From Fragilaria radians (lineage: Eukaryota > Bacillariophyta > Fragilariophyceae > Fragilariales > Fragilariaceae): a stretch of 64,000 nt of DNA. This document shows, in pieces, positions 11,538 to 22,011 of the stretch. The DNA is taken from positions 303,753 through 367,752 of the forward strand of contig CAAAJI010000013.1 in assembly GCA_900642245.1 (NCBI GenBank), in the 5' to 3' direction. Position numbers and translations under genes: made by a program. The first letter of the stretch is position 1, and each line of letters opens with the position of its first letter. The notes under the pieces were generated by a model. It did not search any database. It saw only the letters and a program-made list of their open reading frames with translations, and was not told the origin of the DNA.

Positions 11538-11786
11538 TTAAGAATTCAGAGAGCCTCTGTCTTTCATTGGGATTGTATCACTGTTCCATGTAACAGTTTT
11601 ATCATTGAAATTAAGTATAATACCTAATTTTCCGAGAAGATCTTGGCCAATGATCATTCCATATATGTCCGATGGCTTGGATCGGTCATCAACATGAAAC
11701 TCCCAAGTAAGCTGTTTCTTGAGATTGAATTCTGGAAGCACAAAGGTTACTAATCCAGTTTTATCAGTTGTAAACTGACCATTCAT
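11538..11786 (-). pseudogene. Gypsy aspartic protease region fragment
   Basis: Eighty-two residues containing FHVDDRSKPSDIYGMIIGQD followed by LLGKLGIILNFNDKTVTW. This is the C-terminal half of a retroviral-type protease (YDMIIGxDLLxxLGIxLxF, then xTVxW), as found between gag and RT in Ty3/gypsy elements. The catalytic D-[ST]-G half should lie just upstream (about 11.8-12.0 kb), where the frame is broken. Confidence 0.75.
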
Positions 11787-12102
11787 TGTACTCCAAGTGG
11801 TTTTATTATCTTTATTTTGTTTGATAATAACTATGCTTCAAGAATGATGCTGCTACTAGCAGCGGTACCAGCCAGTGCTCTAAGCACATGTTCCTCATGA
11901 TTGACATTGAAGGTCACCACTAATTCGGTGGTTGGGTGAGAATTTTCAACTAGTTTTGTACTAGGTCTACTGATAGTAGGGGGAAATTTAAAAAAAACTC
12001 CTCCATTTTATCACTAGTATTTGTATAATTAATCTCAGTTGAGTGTAGGGATTCAGCCTTCCTCTTTTTGGGATTTTCCGCCTTTGCAGGTTTTAACTGC
12101 TT

Positions 12103-12536
12103 TTAAGGCGTTACTTTCCTCAAGCAGAAAGAATAAGGCCTTTTTCCCGGAACAGCCTCGGTCACATGTTGGTCCTTTTTGTCCTGTTTGGCCTTTGCGA
12201 TTTCCCGGCATTCGGCCGTGTTGTGGTTATTTTTGTCACAATAGTGACACCACATTTTGGTCTTTTGTTTCTTCCTAGTACGACCTAGACCTACACTACT
12301 GGTAAGGGAAGAGCTGACCCTTTCGTGCATTGAATCTAGCCTAGATTCTCCAGACAAATATAATACGAAACTGCCGATTCGTAATCCATTTCAAAAAAAT
12401 CAAATTTGGCTGAAACCATTGCCTCATGCCAATTTGGAGGTTTGGCCTGATCAAGAATCTTGGTTGGAAGCATGTGTTTAGAAAACTTACTCATTGCACA
12501 AGCGGTAACAACCTGAATGTGATCACAGTGCTCCAA
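12103..12536 (-). pseudogene. Gypsy gag C-terminus with CCHC zinc knuckle
   Basis: Two overlapping minus-strand frames together give the gag tail. The first ends FFEMDYESAVSYYICLENLG. The second contains KMWCHYCDKNNHNTAECREI, a perfect C-x2-C-x4-H-x4-C nucleic-acid-binding knuckle followed by a Lys-rich stretch. The change between frames near 12.34-12.36 kb shows a frameshift. Confidence 0.75.
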
Positions 12537-12889
12537 GCTGCTCCAAGAGTTTATCCAAATTGTAAATAATGATCTAAAAAGTTACTTTATCTTAGATCTC
12601 TTGTGAATCAATTGCAACGTGTTTCCTTGAGCATGTAGTCTCTTTAGCTTACGTATTAGATTCAACACTTATCCTTCAGGCTTTGTGATCTTAGATTCAC
12701 GACTTAGATTCATCAATCATGAATTTTGACAGATTCCTGATTTTACTTAGGAATCTGTAGTAATTATTCCCACCGCACTGCTATGCCGGTTCTGAAAAGA
12801 TATTAAATGATATTCTTCATTTATTAGCAATATTAAGCATCACTTAGTTCATATAAGACTAGGTCTTTGTTGAACTTGTGGAGGATATA

Positions 12890-13110
12890 GAAAGACTGGT
12901 TAACTTTGTAACTTAACCTGGAATTAGATGAGTAAATATTAGAATGTTTATTCTAGTATTGTTTACTACGTACTAACGATAACTTTGGACGTCTCCAGTA
13001 TTGGTACACACACACATCTCTTCACCTATTTACGTTCTATAGTATTATTAGACTGTATTGCTTACAACCTATAGTGTTAGATTTTTTCTTATTTTTAAGG
13101 AAATTATATG
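12890..13110 (+). repeat. GGACGTCTCC repeat, copy B
   Basis: The core GGACGTCTCC is at 12987-12996, preceded by TACTAACGATAACTT and followed by GGTACACACACACATCTCTT. Similarity to copy D (28750-28940) extends on both sides: upstream a GACTG/GTTAACTT(T)GTAACTT block, downstream a GACT(G/T)TAT.ATTGCT block. It lies at the right edge of the gypsy debris, inverted relative to copy A. Confidence 0.6.
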
Positions 13111-13530
13111 AAACTACTCTTGTTTTCTATTCGTAAAAGATTGGAATCTTGACTGACTAACTTTTCATTATTTTCCGGAGTTTTATTTATTATTCCTGGC
13201 TGGACTCAATTCGCTTGACTTCAATTTGTTGCGTTTGACAATGATAGGAGAATGTGTGACGATAATGGCATTCCAGATAAACCAACAGGAAAGCATAGTT
13301 TAGTAGCAAATCTAAGCGTGAACATTTTGGAATGATGCATTCAGTTCATGTGACTTGTAGAATTGCTATGTATAAGAATTGATATGAAATTATTATGTCC
13401 TATTTTTTGGGAAATATAAACTACTACTCTTGTTTTCTAGTCATCAAAGATTCTAGTCTTGACTGACAAATTTTTCATATTGATTATATTTATTTAGATC
13501 AGTCTATTATTTATTATCTTCTGGCTATAC
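13087..13530 (+). repeat. Imperfect direct repeat pair (13087-13200 and 13401-13530)
   Basis: Both halves contain a TTTTTA/TTTTTTGG AAAT-ATA block, then CTACTCTTGTTTTCTA, then AAAGATT with TCTTGACTGAC, then a TTTTTCAT..ATT block and TTATTTATTAT.TTC. The copies are about 300 bases apart. They may be LTR pieces or an internal duplication of the same repeat family as copies B and C, which flank them. Confidence 0.5.
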
Positions 13531-13689
13531 CGGCATGTCAATTATCTTTTGACTGCTCTATACTTAGAGCTAAACATTTTATGAATATACAAGTTTGTGA
13601 AGCATATGTGATTTGTTATCACCTAAACTTGAGAGGCTTTTGACTAGTATCATCTAAAATTTGCGAACGGAAAAACAACAAATATTATC

Positions 13690-13830
13690 ATTGTCATTTG
13701 TTGTTTTTATATGTGCTAATAAATCTGATAGCTTTATCATATATATATTAGCATGTACTAGCAACACTGGACGTCTCCAAATGTTGGTACAAAATAACAT
13801 CTCTTCTAGATTAATTCGGCATGCTTAACT
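13690..13830 (+). repeat. GGACGTCTCC repeat, copy C
   Basis: The core is at 13769-13778 within TACTAGCAACACTGGACGTC, followed by TCCAAATGTTGGTACAAAAT and AACATCTCTTCTAG. The block order is the same as in copies A, B and D. Preceded by an AT-rich TATATATATTAGCATG tract. Confidence 0.55.
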
Positions 13831-14884
13831 ATAATCTTAAAAAAATGTCCTCTAGGATTATAGAATGAAGTACATAATTAATTTCTTGAGGACAATACTC
13901 AATTCAACTTTCCCCCCAATTTACTGCACGGCTAAACAGAATTACCCATCACGCAACATGAACGAATTCCTAAAATCAAAAACAGCATACATTTTGTGGG
14001 AAAGCCTTTTTGAAGCGTAGTCTCTTACTTGGGTTCCAATTTCTACTGGCCTTGAAATTTCCCTGCAGAGTTAATGTCCTTTCAATCAAGGAACAATGCA
14101 TAAGCATGTGTTTTCTGGACTGCAGCTGCAGTCCTTGTCCATAAATTGTAGACTTGTAGTTCCAAGCTGAATTTTCCGAATATACTATCGGAGATTTTTT
14201 ATACTGCTAGTAAATTTAATGTTCAAAATAATTTGAATTTATAACTTTTACATCTCCTCATTTGACAGTAACATATAGTTCGTTGTCCGTTAAATATCTG
14301 GAAAAGTGTAAAAACATATTTCAAACTTGTTTGCTATTTGAATGCGTGTAGAGAAGATTCTAGATCAAGTGCATTATTATCTCTTGATCCATATACCATA
14401 GCAAGTCTTGTTTCCCTTTTTACATTCAGAATTCCTGAATAAGTGAAAATGGAGGTAAGCACAAAAGTATCTGGTTTCTAATGAAAAATACGAAATGATT
14501 CAAAATCCAATGCATCATTACATAGTCGTACCAGAAAGAGTTAGTGTTTATCTTTTAGTATCTCTTAATGATTGAGCATAGATTTGATGGGAGGGGGGGG
14601 GGGGGAGAGAGAGAGCGAGATAGACGAAATGCGCAAAAGGACAACAACAGAAAACAGCGATAAAATGTGAAGTGAGTTTTGTGTGCGAGTTCAACGTAAA
14701 AGTGTTGCGAACCCTATTGTCGACATCAATTAAGTCGATATCCCGCATGTGACGTCATTTATTTCACAATTTATTCATAATAACATTCATATTGCAGTCC
14801 TATCAACGGATAACCGACGTGTTCACCCTGTGATCATGGATTTCCCTCTCAACCTAGGTTTATAGTTGGGAAAAAGAGATCGGT
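13831..14884. other. Spacer upstream of the FUN14 gene, with a G-run/GA microsatellite
   Basis: No protein gene seen. A homopolymer of 13 G at 14593-14605 runs into a GA-rich microsatellite to about 14618. The last 150 bases before 14885 should contain the promoter and 5' UTR of the FUN14 gene. No certain element could be assigned. Confidence 0.5.
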
Positions 14885-15335
14885 ATGGTTGGAGTTGATA
14901 AAGCATCAGATGATCCTGTGGAGTCGGCCTTGACACTTTTCACTCCACTTATCGGTCAATTGAGTTTTGGAAGTATGGTAGGATACACGTCAGGCTATGC
15001 CTTGAAAAAAATTGGGAAAATGGCAGCCTTCGTTATCGGAGCTGGTTTCATCTTTCTTCAATCCATGGCCGCTGCTGGTTACATTGAAGTTGACTGGATG
15101 AAAATCAAGGATACGACTGTTGCAAAGCTTGATACGGTAAGATTAATTATGTATGCTTACTTTTTGGGGGGAGTTGCTTACATCGATTCACGGAATATTC
15201 CAGGATGGTGATGGGATTTTTGGAGCCTCTGATATGAAAGAATATTGGCGTCGATTTAAGAGAATCATGACTAGCAAGCTTCCAGATGGTGCTGGATTTT
15301 CGCTTGGTTTCTTTTACGGAATAAAACATGGATAA
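14885..15335 (+). CDS. FUN14-domain membrane protein
   Basis: Two exons, 14885-15136 and 15204-15335, with a 67-bp intron (GTAAG...TTCCAG, phase 0), give 127 residues. The protein shows the FUN14 pattern: a Gly-rich hydrophobic stretch (GQLSFGSMVGYTSGYALKKI), a second hydrophobic helix (MAAFVIGAGFIFLQSMAAAG), the D(W)MKI segment, then a C-terminal amphipathic and hydrophobic tail ending FSLGFFYGIKHG. Joining the exons creates LDTDGDGIFGASD, a good EF-hand-like DxDGDG loop that members of this family commonly carry. FUN14 proteins such as mammalian FUNDC1 sit in the mitochondrial outer membrane, and others are in plastids or archaea; location here is unknown. It converges with TAF9, the stops being about 325 bp apart. 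Confidence 0.85.
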
Positions 15336-15660
15336 CAGTCGAATAAAGAAGCGGAGAGTAGATAAACGTTTACGAGCAACCTTTACAAACATTTAAATAA
15401 AGCCATTCAACTTGTACATTTCTTCAAGAAAGTCTTACAATTATTTTGATAGTTATAGTTGTGGCATCATCGCCTTAGAAGGGATTGAAAAAATCGATGA
15501 TTCAAAATGTCAAATATTTAGAGTAATCTTATTAGAAGAATGTTTATGTATGATTGTCTCTCGAAAAGGAGAAGTTCATGCGATACACTGGTGGCGTGCC
15601 AATATCGCTTATAAACCTATCAACTATACATGTTGCACACGAAACGCCATCGTCTTCAAA

Positions 15661-16659
15661 TTATCCCGGAAGAGGGCGGGAACTAGTACTCTGTGTAAGG
15701 GGTATAGACTTGGAACTTAATGCCGTTGCATTAGCGCTAGATTGATTTACTGTGGAGCCACTGGTGCTAACCGTCTGAGGTTTCGATTGCAATTTAATGG
15801 GAATCATGCGACCTCGCGATGCCCCATACCCAGGAGTTGATGCGCGGTTCCACCCGGTTGAGGATTCAGGATTAGGAACTGATGTGGTTGCACCTGAAAG
15901 AGGGAATGATTGACTCATCTTCTGAGCAGTATGTGCACCAGTCACAATATCGTATGTCCGAGCGGTCAATTGGTGTGGTTTTGGAGGTAAGACAATTCCA
16001 GAATAACAGTGTTGAGGAATTGGTGGAAGGGGTATCCGATTAAGGTTATGAGCGACCATTTTCATTGATTGTAAGTCTGCTAAGGTATGTGTCCTGTGAG
16101 ACAAAGTGTCTGGCCTTAATTCGAGAGCCAAAATAAGATCCGCCCTCGTAATGTCATGCCGATGAGCAGCATACGCACAATCTTGCGCATCCGCAACTAA
16201 TTCAAGAGCAAATCGACGAGCTTGTTCTAGTAGTACTGCGAATGCTTGCGGAGTAACATCAGCACGTGTCATGTGATTGGAACTCAACGCATACTCTACC
16301 AAATCTACTTGTTCAGCTAATAAAACAGGAACAGAGGAATTCGATAACGTCATGTTGTCTCCCGACATTGCTTGAAGGACTTCACTCGATCGATACCAGA
16401 GAGGATCTTTTTTCTTAGATGCTTCGGCAGCCTTAAGAGAATGAAGTTCACCTGATGCCATACGGGCTGCGGCCTCAATCGCAACATTTGTTGGTCCCTT
16501 TGCGCTCGGTGGCTTCTTGCGTCTAACCTTTTTTTTCAATGCAGAAACTTTGGAAGCGTCATTCTTCTTGCTATTGGCTGCAATGTTAGAAAGCCCTGCA
16601 GAAGGATTAGGCTTTGGCGCCGATAAATTGGCTGCTTGTGGACCGGTGTTGGACGACAT
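15661..16659 (-). CDS. TAF9: TFIID subunit TAF9, histone-fold protein
   Basis: 332 residues from the ATG at 16659 (MSSNTGPQ); the open frame extends 11 codons upstream, but without a better start. A basic N-terminus (KKKVRRKKPPSAKG) leads to a histone fold at about residues 100-190, including ADVTPQAFAVLLEQARRFAL and the DITRADLILALELR helix. Next comes the signature TAF9 tail: NLNRIPLPPIPQ, YSGIVLPP, LTARTYDI. The same motifs (RNQTPLPLI, YSGPRLPP, CLTAPNY) mark animal and yeast TAF9. TAF9 pairs with TAF6 in TFIID and SAGA. The C-terminus is low-complexity Ser/Thr/Pro. An LTR begins only about 118 bp upstream of the start codon, so promoter elements may overlap transposon sequence. Confidence 0.87.
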   Translation of the reverse strand: MSSNTGPQAANLSAPKPNPSAGLSNIAANSKKNDASKVSALKKKVRRKKPPSAKGPTNVAIEAAARMASGELHSLKAAEASKKKDPLWYRSSEVLQAMSGDNMTLSNSSVPVLLAEQVDLVEYALSSNHMTRADVTPQAFAVLLEQARRFALELVADAQDCAYAAHRHDITRADLILALELRPDTLSHRTHTLADLQSMKMVAHNLNRIPLPPIPQHCYSGIVLPPKPHQLTARTYDIVTGAHTAQKMSQSFPLSGATTSVPNPESSTGWNRASTPGYGASRGRMIPIKLQSKPQTVSTSGSTVNQSSANATALSSKSIPLTQSTSSRPLPG

Positions 16660-16776
16660 TCGAAGATGGCAATTTTTTTTACCAGTCCACAACTAGGAAT
16701 CAGCAATTCGGAATCCTAATGATTTTGTGCGCGCGGATTTGTGCTTTGATTCCATTGTATGGCATTGGGTAGGATT

Positions 16777-17143
16777 GATATATGGATGATTGCATCATCA
16801 TTGGAAGATTATTTATATGTTACATGAATAAAACAGAGGTGCAAATAATTAATAATTGTTATAGGGGAGCACATACTATCCGGAAATAACAGACAGATAA
16901 TTGGTGAGTCTGGAATAAATAATGGGAGTTGAACGGATGAATCAGTCTTGGAAAGGCAGAATTATCAGTTGGTTTAGAAATTAATCTAATTAGTTTAATG
17001 TTCACAAACTTGTAATTTTTGCTTTTGGTAAGCTGGATTTGCCTCTCAAGTCCAAGATAACTAGAGATTTTCATCTCTTTTCATCAAAGCAAGACACTTT
17101 AGGTTTTCTCAAGAAATTTAGTGTGAGCCTTTACCTATTAACA
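16777..17143 (+). repeat. Left LTR of a copia-like element
   Basis: Aligns along most of its length with 17951-18282. Shared blocks include TTGGAAGATTATTT, ATCCGGAAATAA, TGGGAGTTGAACGGATGAAT, TTAATCTAATTAGTTTAATG and AGATAACTAGAGATTTTCAT. The best termini are TG at 16777 and CA at 17143 (367 bp); both ends are estimates. Divergence from the right LTR is obvious, so the insertion is old. No clear target-site duplication was found. Confidence 0.75.
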
Positions 17144-17950
17144 CATTTTTAAACAATTGGCCAAGGGCAGAACTCACCTTGAAGATGGATATCCAAATGA
17201 AGATCAGTGGATTTTATGGGGAAAAGAAGGATTGGGAGAGGTCGCATATTAGGATATGCTCAGGTCCAAATTCAAAAGTGTGGAAACAAAGTCCAACAAC
17301 TAATAAATCATTATTTGTGAGGGACAGCTATAAACAATGTAAAGGAAATTCCAACCATTGTGGGTTGTATGGACACAAGGGGAGTGAATGCAAGAAGAAA
17401 ATGAAGGAAATGGGAAGTGATCCTAGAAGCCAAGTAAGCTCAAAACCATTTAGTGGGCTATGGTTTCTGTGCAATCAAAGCGGCTACAGGGTTCAAGATT
17501 GTCCAAGAAAATCCGTGACATATCTTGGGGTAGTGAGATAGTGTTGATTGGTGCAGAAAGAGCCAACCCAATGTAACGCTTTCTAGCATCAAAGCTGAGT
17601 ACGTTCCTTTCTGCGAGACGGAGAGGGAGGTCAAGGTCATCTCTCCACTCATGAGAAGCATTAAGGTACCTCATGAGAAACCAAAAAAGGCAAAGGTAGA
17701 TAACATTGAAGTGATTTTTCTGGCAAAGAATTGTACCTCAGGAGAAAGATCCAAACACATTGATGTCACATATCATTATGTTAGAGAGTTTGTGGATGAA
17801 GGGTTGATCAAAGGAGTGTATGTGAAGTTGGACGCAGACTTCTTCACAAAAACCTTGGAAGTGAACTAGACACTTACCATTCAGAAATGTTGATGTTCTA
17901 TGACTAAACTTGGATAAAAATATCAAAGGAAGGGTTTCAAAGGGTAGGAT
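17144..17950 (+). mobile_element. Internal part of a decayed Ty1/copia element (gag and RNase H remnants)
   Basis: Between the two LTRs the plus strand encodes two gag pieces and the end of pol. At 17340-17400 there is a knuckle-like CKGNSNHCGLYGHKGSEC. At 17460-17515 there is a second knuckle with its first Cys and its His changed (FLCNQSGYRVQDCPRK). From about 17590 to 17868 follows the copia RNase H end: IKAEYVPFCETE, then SKHIDVTYHYVREFVDEGLI and DADFFTKTLE. Canonical elements have SSTEAEY, KHIDxxYHFxRE and ADxxTKxL here. Protease, integrase and reverse transcriptase are gone: the internal region is only about 0.8 kb, against 4 kb or more in intact elements. Confidence 0.82.
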
Positions 17951-18282
17951 TGATATGTTGATGATTTATCATCATTGGAAGATTATTTGTATGCTAACAT
18001 GCTTTAATTGTTTTATCCGGAAATAAAGGATGGACAATTGGTGCTTGTGGAATAAATTATGGGAGTTGAACGGATGAATCAGTCTTGGAAAGACAGAATT
18101 ATCATTTAGCTTAGAAGTTAATCTAATTAGTTTAATGTTCACAAACTTGTAATTTTAGCTTTTTGTTAAGCTAGACTTTGCCTCTCGAGTCTAAGATAAC
18201 TAGAGATTTTCATCTCGTTTCATCAAAACAAGACACTTTAGCTTTTCTAATGAAATTCAGCATGAGCCTCTAGCTTTTGACA
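17951..18282 (+). repeat. Right LTR of the copia-like element
   Basis: Partner of 16777-17143. A purine-rich tract (AAAGGAAGGGTTTCAAAGGG) lies just upstream, as expected for a polypurine tract next to a 3' LTR. It begins TGATATGTTGATGAT and ends near CTTTTGACA at 18282, corresponding to CTATTAACA at the end of the left LTR. Numerous substitutions and small indels separate the two LTRs. Confidence 0.72.
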
Positions 18283-19271
18283 ATTGCACTCCTTCTCATC
18301 AATGCTAACTCTCATGCAATCATGATGATGTGTCCAAGAGATGGTCATCAGTCTTGGAGAGATCATGTATGACTTTGCTGATACTCAGTCCACCCTCAGC
18401 AAAGCTGATTAAATAGAGGTAACATTTCATTCTCCATTGACTAACCCCTAACAACTCTAACATAGTCTAGGAAATATATTGTGACTTTTTCAAGGCATCT
18501 AACTTTGACCTTACACCAGGTTGACAAGGTAGGTCTCAATCCTTCTTAGCATGCATATTGATTCATTATTTGTAATCTCTTAATTTATCAATGAGGAGTG
18601 CTCAAGCACTAATTGCGGTGGTGCATCTTTATAAGACCAAGTTATGGCTAAAGGAAACTTGCCTGTGTCTTTATACCAAGGTGCTGCTTTGCTTCTTAAT
18701 GTGATCATGGCATAATAACCATAGTGAATACGCTGCGTCACTCACAATGTTTGGGAAAATTTGATGACCTTCAAATGACAATTACAATCTGATGTGGTCA
18801 TGGATGGCAAGTCATCAGCCACCAATGTAATCCCTGTCAATTCAAAATCAAAGATCAAGTTTTCTTAAAAATAGATGTAACCAAATCTCATTCAAAGACG
18901 TCAAGCAGTATCAAATGAGTATATTACGTGACATAGGAATCATGATAGTAACCAATTTTTTCAGAATAGCATTGGGCAATTTCAACAGAGTATTTGAACA
19001 TATCTCGTTGTAAAAAAAATTTAATAATGAACAAATGGTGAAATCCAAACCCTCAGCAACCAAGTTTTAACTAAGTTTCAAATGTTGGCTTGTTAATACT
19101 TAACATAGATTTGAAAGGAAAGACTAAATCAAAGCTAAGACTTTAAATTTGAGTTTCGTCATTTCTCATGACAAATCTCTAGTTCAAAGTCGTGTCTCTG
19201 ATTAAAAAAACAAGCATCAACCAAGTTAAAGATGAAAAAAATGAATCTCGTGTTAGGGTATGACTTCATGT
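18283..19271. other. Spacer between the copia relic and the BAR/PH-like gene
   Basis: AT-rich, no open frame of note and no recognisable RNA gene. The right end lies downstream of the minus-strand gene that stops at 19272, and no definite poly(A) signal was assigned. Confidence 0.45.
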
Positions 19272-21122
19272 TCAAGGTATATTTCGCGATTTCAAGGCTT
19301 CTATCCAACTATGAGCTTCACTCTTGCTCATAGTTCGAAGCGTCACTTTCTTAATTGTTGTTTTGCCAAACATTTTTGACGCTCCGGTATTTGCCACCGA
19401 TTCTTGAATATCAAATGTGGATGAGTCTCTTCCGATCTTAGGTTGAGAGATAGTGCAATTTTGCAAAGCCAAGGTTTCGCTAGGAACCAAATGATCGCAC
19501 CAGCCTTTGACATAGTTGGTTGATGGGATGTTTCCTTTCTTGCCTTTCAAATCATCTAAGGATGGAAGCTCAATTTTGGGTATAAGAGTTTGAAAAGCAA
19601 CCTCAGGTGCAGATCCCAAAGACATTTTTCCTGATGGAATATCGAATATGTGTAGAAAATTATCCACTGTAATTACTGCCAGACTTAGCTTCCAAGTTGT
19701 AATCATCCCAGATGCCTTGCGTTCGACCACTTTTGCTCTGTTCAAGAGTTCACTTTGCATCGGCGAAGGGAGAGTGAATTGTCCTTTTTCTTTGTCAATC
19801 CCGATCAAACTCTCTGGGATATTTTCTTCTTTCTTTGTCCTTGCTTCCTCACGAGCTAAGCGCTCCGCACGCTTTCTAATGTCATTCTGAACAGTTTCCT
19901 CCAAAGTCGATCGATCCATGTCGCGGCCGACTAAATCTTTCAATACGGGTGTATGTATATCAGGTAAACTCATGAAGAGCCGTTCTTGTCGCTGAACAAA
20001 GGCAACAAGATATTCTCGAGTATGCATTCGTCGCATACACTCAGCTTCCTTCATTGAGGCGAAGAGTTTACTCAATTCATCAGATCCCTTCTCCCATGCA
20101 AAAGATTGATATGCAACAGCAACGCGATAATGCATTTCTACTAACCAGACATCCAAACAATCTTCGGTAGTCTCCACATGTTCTTCTTCACCAGGACTTC
20201 CACGTTGACCTTGTTTGACAGAAGAATTTCTTTCTCCCGAAAGTGTTTTGACAGCCACAGAGTAGTAGGAATCTTGAAAAAAATTAGTAAGACTCATAAT
20301 CACGAGGAAAAAATTGTATTGTAGATCACAATCCACACAGTTTTTGGGGAGCAAAATAGAGTACTTACCCCAGGCCTTGGATACTTCGGAATCAGTGGCA
20401 TCAAGTTCGGCAATGATAGCATCACCGATTTCTCGTATGGCTTGAATTTTGCTTTCTAATTCAATACGAAGCTGCGTTAGTTCATTCGCGATTTCACTCT
20501 CTAGCTCCTTCGAGTTTTCTCCAAACTTTTCAGCGACTACTTTTTGTGAATCAATAAGACTCGAAAGCATATTACTTCGGCGTTCTTCCATCAATGCTGG
20601 ACTACGCTTCTTCTTGTCTCCGTGTAACGGAACGGGAGCTAGGGCATAATCTTGGTCGGATCGTACCTCAAGAAGTTTACTTCGCTTTTTGAGATCCATA
20701 ACGAGGAGCCCTCTATCATCGATCAAGGTATCGTCATATGATGCTTTCATTGCATCAGCATATGTGGCATTGGCCCGCGCTGTTCCCAACACTAATCGCT
20801 CGGCACGTCCAGTCTCGTGGATACTGGAAGCCAAAAGATCACGAAAGGATCTCCAATATAAAGAACTTGACTCAAGCTTAGCTGCGTAGGCCGATCGCCG
20901 TCGTGCTTCATAAGCACGTAACTTGGTGTGAATCAGCTCACGGGTTTTGTTGTCAACAGTAAAATAACAGTCCAGAGGAACAGATGGAATTGACACATCT
21001 AGGTTTTTGTTTGTACTCTCCTTAACTTTCTTTTCGGTTCCAGTTCCCTCCTTCTGATCCATTTCTACCTTTTGGTTATCATCAGCAGGATCTTGAGATG
21101 CTTGTGGCGGCAATGTCGACAT
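19272..21122 (-). CDS. Coiled-coil protein, BAR/F-BAR-like with C-terminal PH-like domain
   Basis: The ATG at 21122 (MSTLPPQASQ, in ACCATG context) is preferred to an upstream TTG. A 96-bp sequence at 20273-20368 begins GTAAGTACT and ends TTTTTTTCAAG on the coding strand. It is a multiple of three without stops, but splicing it out joins SEVSKAW to DSYYSVAVKTL and removes an unusual hydrophobic, Cys-rich insert. The spliced protein has 584 residues. Long charged helices around residues 50-300 (ELTQLRIELESKIQAIREIG) and a second helical block up to about 430 suggest a BAR-type dimer. The C-terminus (VTLRTMSKSEAHSWIEALKS) looks like the last strand and helix of a PH domain. Such proteins bind and bend membranes. 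The exact family is uncertain. Confidence 0.72.
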   Translation of the reverse strand: MSTLPPQASQDPADDNQKVEMDQKEGTGTEKKVKESTNKNLDVSIPSVPLDCYFTVDNKTRELIHTKLRAYEARRRSAYAAKLESSSLYWRSFRDLLASSIHETGRAERLVLGTARANATYADAMKASYDDTLIDDRGLLVMDLKKRSKLLEVRSDQDYALAPVPLHGDKKKRSPALMEERRSNMLSSLIDSQKVVAEKFGENSKELESEIANELTQLRIELESKIQAIREIGDAIIAELDATDSEVSKAWGKYSILLPKNCVDCDLQYNFFLVIMSLTNFFQDSYYSVAVKTLSGERNSSVKQGQRGSPGEEEHVETTEDCLDVWLVEMHYRVAVAYQSFAWEKGSDELSKLFASMKEAECMRRMHTREYLVAFVQRQERLFMSLPDIHTPVLKDLVGRDMDRSTLEETVQNDIRKRAERLAREEARTKKEENIPESLIGIDKEKGQFTLPSPMQSELLNRAKVVERKASGMITTWKLSLAVITVDNFLHIFDIPSGKMSLGSAPEVAFQTLIPKIELPSLDDLKGKKGNIPSTNYVKGWCDHLVPSETLALQNCTISQPKIGRDSSTFDIQESVANTGASKMFGKTTIKKVTLRTMSKSEAHSWIEALKSRNIP

Positions 21123-22011
21123 GGTGGGTTCGCTCAATGACAAAAGAACACTTTCGAAACTTGAGACTAGACGTTAAATGCCGAATTGTTCGGTTTTGGT
21201 GCGTGCAAACGTTGTGAATACTTAAATACTTGAATCTTGAATTTGGAAAGTGAACTGTAGTATTAAATTTACGTTCTGATGCTTTATCGACTAAAACCCT
21301 ATTGATCAAGAAACTTTTTCACCAGCGATGTACCATTTAACCATGATGTTTTGAATTTTCTTTCTTGCTTTCACCCCTCTCTCCAAAGTTGAATCACTTG
21401 ATTTCGAGTGCGTTTCAATATCCCCTTCATCTTATGCTGGTGATCTCATCCTTGATTTTTCCTTCCTTGTCTTCTTGTAACGAATTTTAATGAAGAGGCA
21501 ACTATCACCTTCTTCAAGCTTGCTGGTTAATTTCAATCACAAAATTTGTCGAATTTCCAGTTAGCTTCATTTGACTCTCTGATGTCAACCTTAAGTTTGA
21601 TTTTCTAAAAACTGAACAACTTGTTTTGGAAATTATATTTAAGCAACTTCATGTCATCTCCATACTCAGGTGTACAGTGACTGCACTAATTTGTGGCTGA
21701 AAATTGCTTTTGTTTGTTTTGGATTCCACATCAAAATTATTATTTATGTACGTGAACTCAGATTTTTGTAAGAGATACTTTGCAATCTTCATGAGGTGAG
21801 ACTAGGGTTAGCTTTTGAGTTAATTGGTTTAGCAGCATTTTCAATTTATTGTTTTTATTTCAATGCATACTTGTTATGAGGCCCGCATGGCTTGGGAAAG
21901 AAGCGATATTATCTCTTCCCCAAGAATCCAGGGTTTTTTTCCTTCTATTCTTTCTGTGAATAAAGTTTGTACTATATGCCAAGCATTGTTTGGTAAAAGG
22001 CAAAATTTTCT
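21123..22011. other. Spacer upstream of the BAR/PH-like gene
   Basis: Contains the presumed promoter of the gene starting at 21122 and the 3' flank of the minus-strand RluA gene. No other gene could be supported; T-rich runs are frequent. Confidence 0.45.

Larger units (their letters stand above)
9785..12540 (-). mobile_element. Degenerate Ty3/gypsy retrotransposon
   Basis: On the minus strand the order is gag zinc knuckle, protease, reverse transcriptase, RNase H, and the start of integrase, which is the Ty3/gypsy order. Every domain is interrupted by stops or frame changes. The RT has lost its YxDD catalytic block, and integrase stops after its zinc-binding N-terminus. No convincing pair of LTRs can be placed. 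Instead, inverted copies of a GGACGTCTCC repeat lie on either side (9.5 and 13.0 kb). The element is dead. Individual parts are listed separately. Confidence 0.88.
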
